Made by a program: the position numbers and the translations under genes. Of a DNA stretch of 8,176 nucleotides, positions 6,402 through 8,176 are shown one piece after another. The stretch spans positions 1 to 8,176 of the forward strand of contig JACQGV010000193.1 in the NCBI GenBank assembly GCA_016199375.1, read 5' to 3'. The notes beneath the pieces were generated by a model. That model did no database searches and was not told the origin of the DNA. It saw only the letters and a program-made list of their open reading frames with translations. The stretch comes from Chloroflexota bacterium. GTDB lineage: Bacteria > Chloroflexota > Dehalococcoidia > SHYM01. Positions within the stretch are counted from its first letter, which is position 1; each line of letters begins with the position of its first letter.

Positions 6402-7250
6402 CTAGGAGCGCCCGGGCGCCTTGGGCGCGCTCTCGCCCTGGTACAGCGCGGCGCCGTTCCCGTTCACCTCGCGCCAGTGGGTGTGGGCCAGGGTGTGCAT
6501 GACGAAGACGGTCTGCATGGCGCTCCACTGGCCCTGGGCGTCGAGGGTCTGGTTGATGGCCTCCTTGGTGAGCTTCAGGCCGAAGAGGGGCTTGTCCGCG
6601 ATCTTCTTGGCCATCTCCTCGGTGTACTGCCGCAGCTCGGCACGCGGGACCACGTGGTTCACCATGCCCCACTGGTGCGCCTCCTGGGCGGTGAACCAGT
6701 CGCCGGTGTAGAGCACCTCCCGCGCCCGGCGGTGGCCCAGCTCCCAGGGATGGCCGAAGAACTCCACGCCAGGTATGCCCCAGCCCACCACCAGGTCGCG
6801 GAAGCGGGCGTCGTCGGAGGCGACGATGATATCGCAGACCCAGGCCAGCATGAGGCCGCCGGCGATGCAGGCGCCCTGCACCTCGGCGAGCATGGGCTTG
6901 GGGATGTTGCGCCAGCGGCGGCACATCTGGAGGTAGATCTCCTCCTCCACCGCCATCGGGCCCTCGGCGCCCTTGGCCCCGTAGTTCTGCCAGGTGCCGA
7001 CACCCTGGAAGGCGCGGGGGCCGCCCTTCATGTCGTGGCCGGAGGAGAAGTGAGGCCCCTCGCCGGCGAGGATGATGACCTTGACCTGGTCGTCGGCGTT
7101 GGCGCGGTCGAAGGCGGCGTTGAGGTCGTAGGTGAGCTGGGTGTTCTGGGAGTTGCGCGTCTCCACGCGGTTCATGGACACCCGGACGATGTCCGGCGTG
7201 ACGTGGCGGTAGAGGACGGTCTCGAAATCGTGGTCGCGGGGGTCTGCCAT
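6402..7250 (-). CDS. crotonase (enoyl-CoA hydratase/isomerase) family protein lacking the hydratase glutamates
   Basis: A 282-residue member of the crotonase superfamily, which binds acyl-CoA thioesters and stabilises an enolate in an oxyanion hole. The first oxyanion segment is FSSGHDMKG (68-76) and the second VQGACIAGGLMLAWVCDII (124-142). RAREVLYTGDWFTAQEAHQWGMVNHVV (175-201) matches the usual late helix and 'A-x-x-x-G-L-V' motif. Oddity: aligned by eye to rat enoyl-CoA hydratase, the position of Glu144 is Met134 and that of Glu164 is Val154, so neither hydration acid is present. Asp152 and Glu163/Glu170 lie nearby and might serve another reaction. It could thus be an isomerase, hydrolase, decarboxylase or other crotonase rather than a hydratase. 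The ATG at 7250 has AAAGGAG five bases ahead. It precedes the NHEJ polymerase by 30 bp, a linkage with no obvious metabolic reason. Confidence 0.9.
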   Translation of the reverse strand: MADPRDHDFETVLYRHVTPDIVRVSMNRVETRNSQNTQLTYDLNAAFDRANADDQVKVIILAGEGPHFSSGHDMKGGPRAFQGVGTWQNYGAKGAEGPMAVEEEIYLQMCRRWRNIPKPMLAEVQGACIAGGLMLAWVCDIIVASDDARFRDLVVGWGIPGVEFFGHPWELGHRRAREVLYTGDWFTAQEAHQWGMVNHVVPRAELRQYTEEMAKKIADKPLFGLKLTKEAINQTLDAQGQWSAMQTVFVMHTLAHTHWREVNGNGAALYQGESAPKAPGRS

Positions 7251-7298
7251 GGCTGCTCCTTTCTGCGAGGCGTTGGCTGTGGCGCCGCCGCTGGGGGG

Positions 7299-7327
7299 AT
7301 TGTACGCCCCGCAAGCGGGGCGCTCAA
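7299..7327 (-). promoter_or_regulatory. candidate promoter for crotonase-Pol transcript, with palindromic spacer
   Basis: On the minus strand TTGAGC (7327-7322, four of six) and TACAAT (7304-7299, five of six) are 17 bp apart. Initiation near 7292 would give a leader of about 42 bases before the crotonase ATG. The spacer is almost entirely the inverted repeat at 7305-7322. Confidence 0.5.
7305..7322. repeat. GC-rich inverted repeat in the promoter spacer
   Basis: CGCCCCGC (7305-7312), AA, GCGGGGCG (7315-7322) is a perfect 8-bp inverted repeat; as RNA or single strand it would more likely form a 7-bp stem with a CAAG loop. It sits between the candidate -35 and -10. It may be an operator or simply part of a dispersed intergenic repeat. 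Confidence 0.6.
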
Positions 7328-7347
7328 CAAGGGCCCCCTCACCCTCG

Positions 7348-7368
7348 CCCTCTCCCAGAGGGAGAGGG
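7348..7368. repeat. dispersed intergenic palindrome (CCCTCTCCC type)
   Basis: CCCTCTCCC (7348-7356), AGA, GGGAGAGGG (7360-7368) is a perfect 9-bp inverted repeat, flanked on the left by CCCCCTCACCCTCG. This 'CCCTCACCCT...CCCTCTCCC' type is familiar from intergenic DNA of many environmental bacteria. It is the source of the spurious peptide strings TLALSQRERV and LSLWERARVR in annotations. It lies after the TIR gene end and could hinder transcription, but no T-run follows. Confidence 0.7.
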
Positions 7369-7387
7369 TAGACCTAGCTGCCGGTGG

Positions 7388-7419
7388 CCCATCCTTCGAC
7401 AAGCTCAGGATGAGCGGCT
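7388..7419. repeat. dispersed intergenic repeat (CCTTCGACAAGCTCAGG type)
   Basis: CATCCT (7390-7395) and AGGATG (7407-7412) pair around TCGACAAGCTC, followed by AGCGGCT. The core is a well-known short dispersed repeat of intergenic bacterial DNA, whose chance translation SFDKLRMSG appears in many databases. Here it lies 16 bp beyond the TIR gene stop. Recognition is from memory; copy number in this genome cannot be seen from one window. Confidence 0.65.
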
Positions 7420-7427
7420 GATGATTC

Positions 7428-8176
7428 CTACGCTGACGTGGGCGAAGGCGGGGCGGGCTCGTCCCTCTTCAGGTCTGCCAACAGCTTCTTCAGCGCCTTG
7501 TCGTACTCCTCAGGGGTTGTCCAGCGGCGGAAGTCCTCGATGACGCGACTCTCGCGGAGGAGGCGGGCGTAGAGGTCGCCGCTGTTGTACACAGTGTCGT
7601 CAATGGCGACGGGGAAGAGCACGAGCCTGCCGGTCGCCCGTTCCTTATCCCAGCCCTCCTTGATCTCTTTGCGCACCGGCTCGCTGGCCAGGGAGTGCGC
7701 CGAGCACACCACCATGACCTTGTCGTAGAGGCGGACGCCGCGGTCGAAAATCTCCTCCTTCAAGCCGCGGCCGCCGCGGGCGTCGGCGGGGAAGTACCAG
7801 CAGCGGACACCCCCAGCCTGGAGGTCGTTGTGGAGCCGGTCGCAGAAGAGCTGGTCCTGGGCAGAGTGGGCGATGAAGCAGGTGTAGTACTCGATGGGTT
7901 TCTTGGCCATGGACTGGATGTAGCCGATCCACTCCTCAGGCACGCCGCAGCCGCGCAGAAACGCCTCCGGCAGGCGGCCCTTCGACCTGAAGATGGTGTC
8001 TATCCCAACCGTCGAGGGGCCGACATGGCGGACAGTTTCCAAGCCCTTCGTCTCGCTCAGGTCCACGTTTGCGAAGGTCGTGAAGCCGCAGCCGGCTTCC
8101 TTCAGGTTGGCCCCGCGCAGGTTGGCCCCGCGCAGGTTGGCCCCGCGCAGGTCGGCCCCGCGCAGGTCGGCCCCGC
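7428..8176 (-). CDS. pentapeptide-repeat/TIR domain fusion protein, N-terminus cut by window edge
   Basis: The frame is open to the right edge, giving 248 visible residues. Residues 1-26 are A(D/N)LRG pentapeptide repeats (five copies), which form a right-handed beta-helix. A linker LETVRHVGPSTVGIDTIF (45-62) to about 93 leads to a TIR domain at about 95-205. Its opening strand is YYTCFIAHSAQDQLFCDRL, then DLQAGGVRCWYFPADARGG and the strand KVMVVCSAHSLAS. SEPVRKEIKEG carries Glu170, which aligns by eye with the catalytic glutamate of NAD-cleaving TIR domains; the Trp common two to three residues before it is replaced by Pro. A charged Pro-rich tail ends the protein. Bacterial TIR proteins commonly cleave or convert NAD in immunity or signalling, while pentapeptide repeats serve as a binding scaffold; a defence role here is inference. 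A GTG at 8066 could be read as a start, but the repeat frame continues upstream, so it is internal. Confidence 0.9.
   Translation of the reverse strand, partial: GADLRGADLRGANLRGANLRGANLKEAGCGFTTFANVDLSETKGLETVRHVGPSTVGIDTIFRSKGRLPEAFLRGCGVPEEWIGYIQSMAKKPIEYYTCFIAHSAQDQLFCDRLHNDLQAGGVRCWYFPADARGGRGLKEEIFDRGVRLYDKVMVVCSAHSLASEPVRKEIKEGWDKERATGRLVLFPVAIDDTVYNSGDLYARLLRESRVIEDFRRWTTPEEYDKALKKLLADLKRDEPAPPSPTSA
8105..8176. repeat. 15-bp tandem repeat encoding pentapeptide units
   Basis: Four full units and 12 bases of a fifth follow each other with period 15, each GGTTGGCCCCGCGCA or the one-base variant GGTCGGCCCCGCGCA. The first three are identical and the last two share the single T-to-C change, which switches Asn to Asp in the protein. 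The array runs off the window edge. Confidence 0.95.

Noticed and set aside
7172..7402. Minus-strand open frame of 76 codons containing LSLWERARVRG
   Set aside because: A false peptide from the dispersed CCCTCTCCC palindrome, overlapping the crotonase start in another frame.
5472..7421. A 649-codon open frame on the plus strand across the Pol and crotonase genes
   Set aside because: It is antisense to two clearly recognised genes, its translation is low-complexity (Gly/Ala/His/Val/Leu-rich) with no recognisable domain, and such long shadow frames are expected opposite GC-rich genes. Its end even reads through the dispersed repeats (TLALSQRERV, SFDKLRMSG).
8064..8066. GTG as the start of a 212-residue TIR protein
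   Set aside because: The same frame continues upstream as in-frame pentapeptide repeats with no stop, so the GTG is most likely an internal valine codon.
8105..8176. CRISPR-like array
   Set aside because: The repeats are contiguous with a 15-bp period and no spacers, and they encode pentapeptide units in frame.

Overview
The window is GC-rich bacterial chromosome and every protein gene reads leftward (minus strand); only one tRNA gene reads rightward. No phage, transposase or CRISPR genes are visible. An F420-type luciferase-like oxidoreductase, a CaiB/BaiF CoA-transferase, a crotonase, split end-joining genes and two familiar intergenic repeat types together suggest an environmental Chloroflexota-like (Dehalococcoidia-like) bacterium. 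That placement is inference; an actinobacterium-like or other high-GC lineage is not excluded.

Right edge to about 7.3 kb: the C-terminal part of a pentapeptide-repeat/TIR protein (7428-8176, cut by the window edge), followed by a 177-bp gap holding three inverted repeats and a candidate promoter.

7.25 to 3.4 kb: a crotonase-family gene lacking both acidic residues of true enoyl-CoA hydratases, then 30 bp later a stand-alone LigD-type polymerase. After a 226-bp gap come Ku and a stand-alone ATP-dependent DNA ligase whose ATG directly abuts the Ku stop. Ku, Pol and ligase form a bacterial non-homologous end-joining (NHEJ) set in which the activities of the fused LigD are split over two proteins; no nuclease (PE) domain is seen.

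3.4 to 2.9 kb: a tRNA-Asp(GTC) gene on the plus strand, convergent with the ligase. It has a near-consensus sigma70-type promoter, divergent from an equally good promoter for the leftward operon.

2.9 kb to left edge: an operon of an orotate-phosphoribosyltransferase-like gene (GTG start), a CaiB/BaiF CoA-transferase, a 66-residue two-helix membrane protein, and an F420-dependent-type luciferase-like oxidoreductase cut by the left edge. Gaps of 37-46 bp with good ribosome binding sites suggest one transcript. The pathway uniting these genes is not evident.

The items most worth a second look are the TIR/pentapeptide fusion with its nearly perfect 15-bp DNA repeat, the crotonase without catalytic glutamates placed directly before the NHEJ polymerase, and the phosphoribosyltransferase with altered orotate-site residues.
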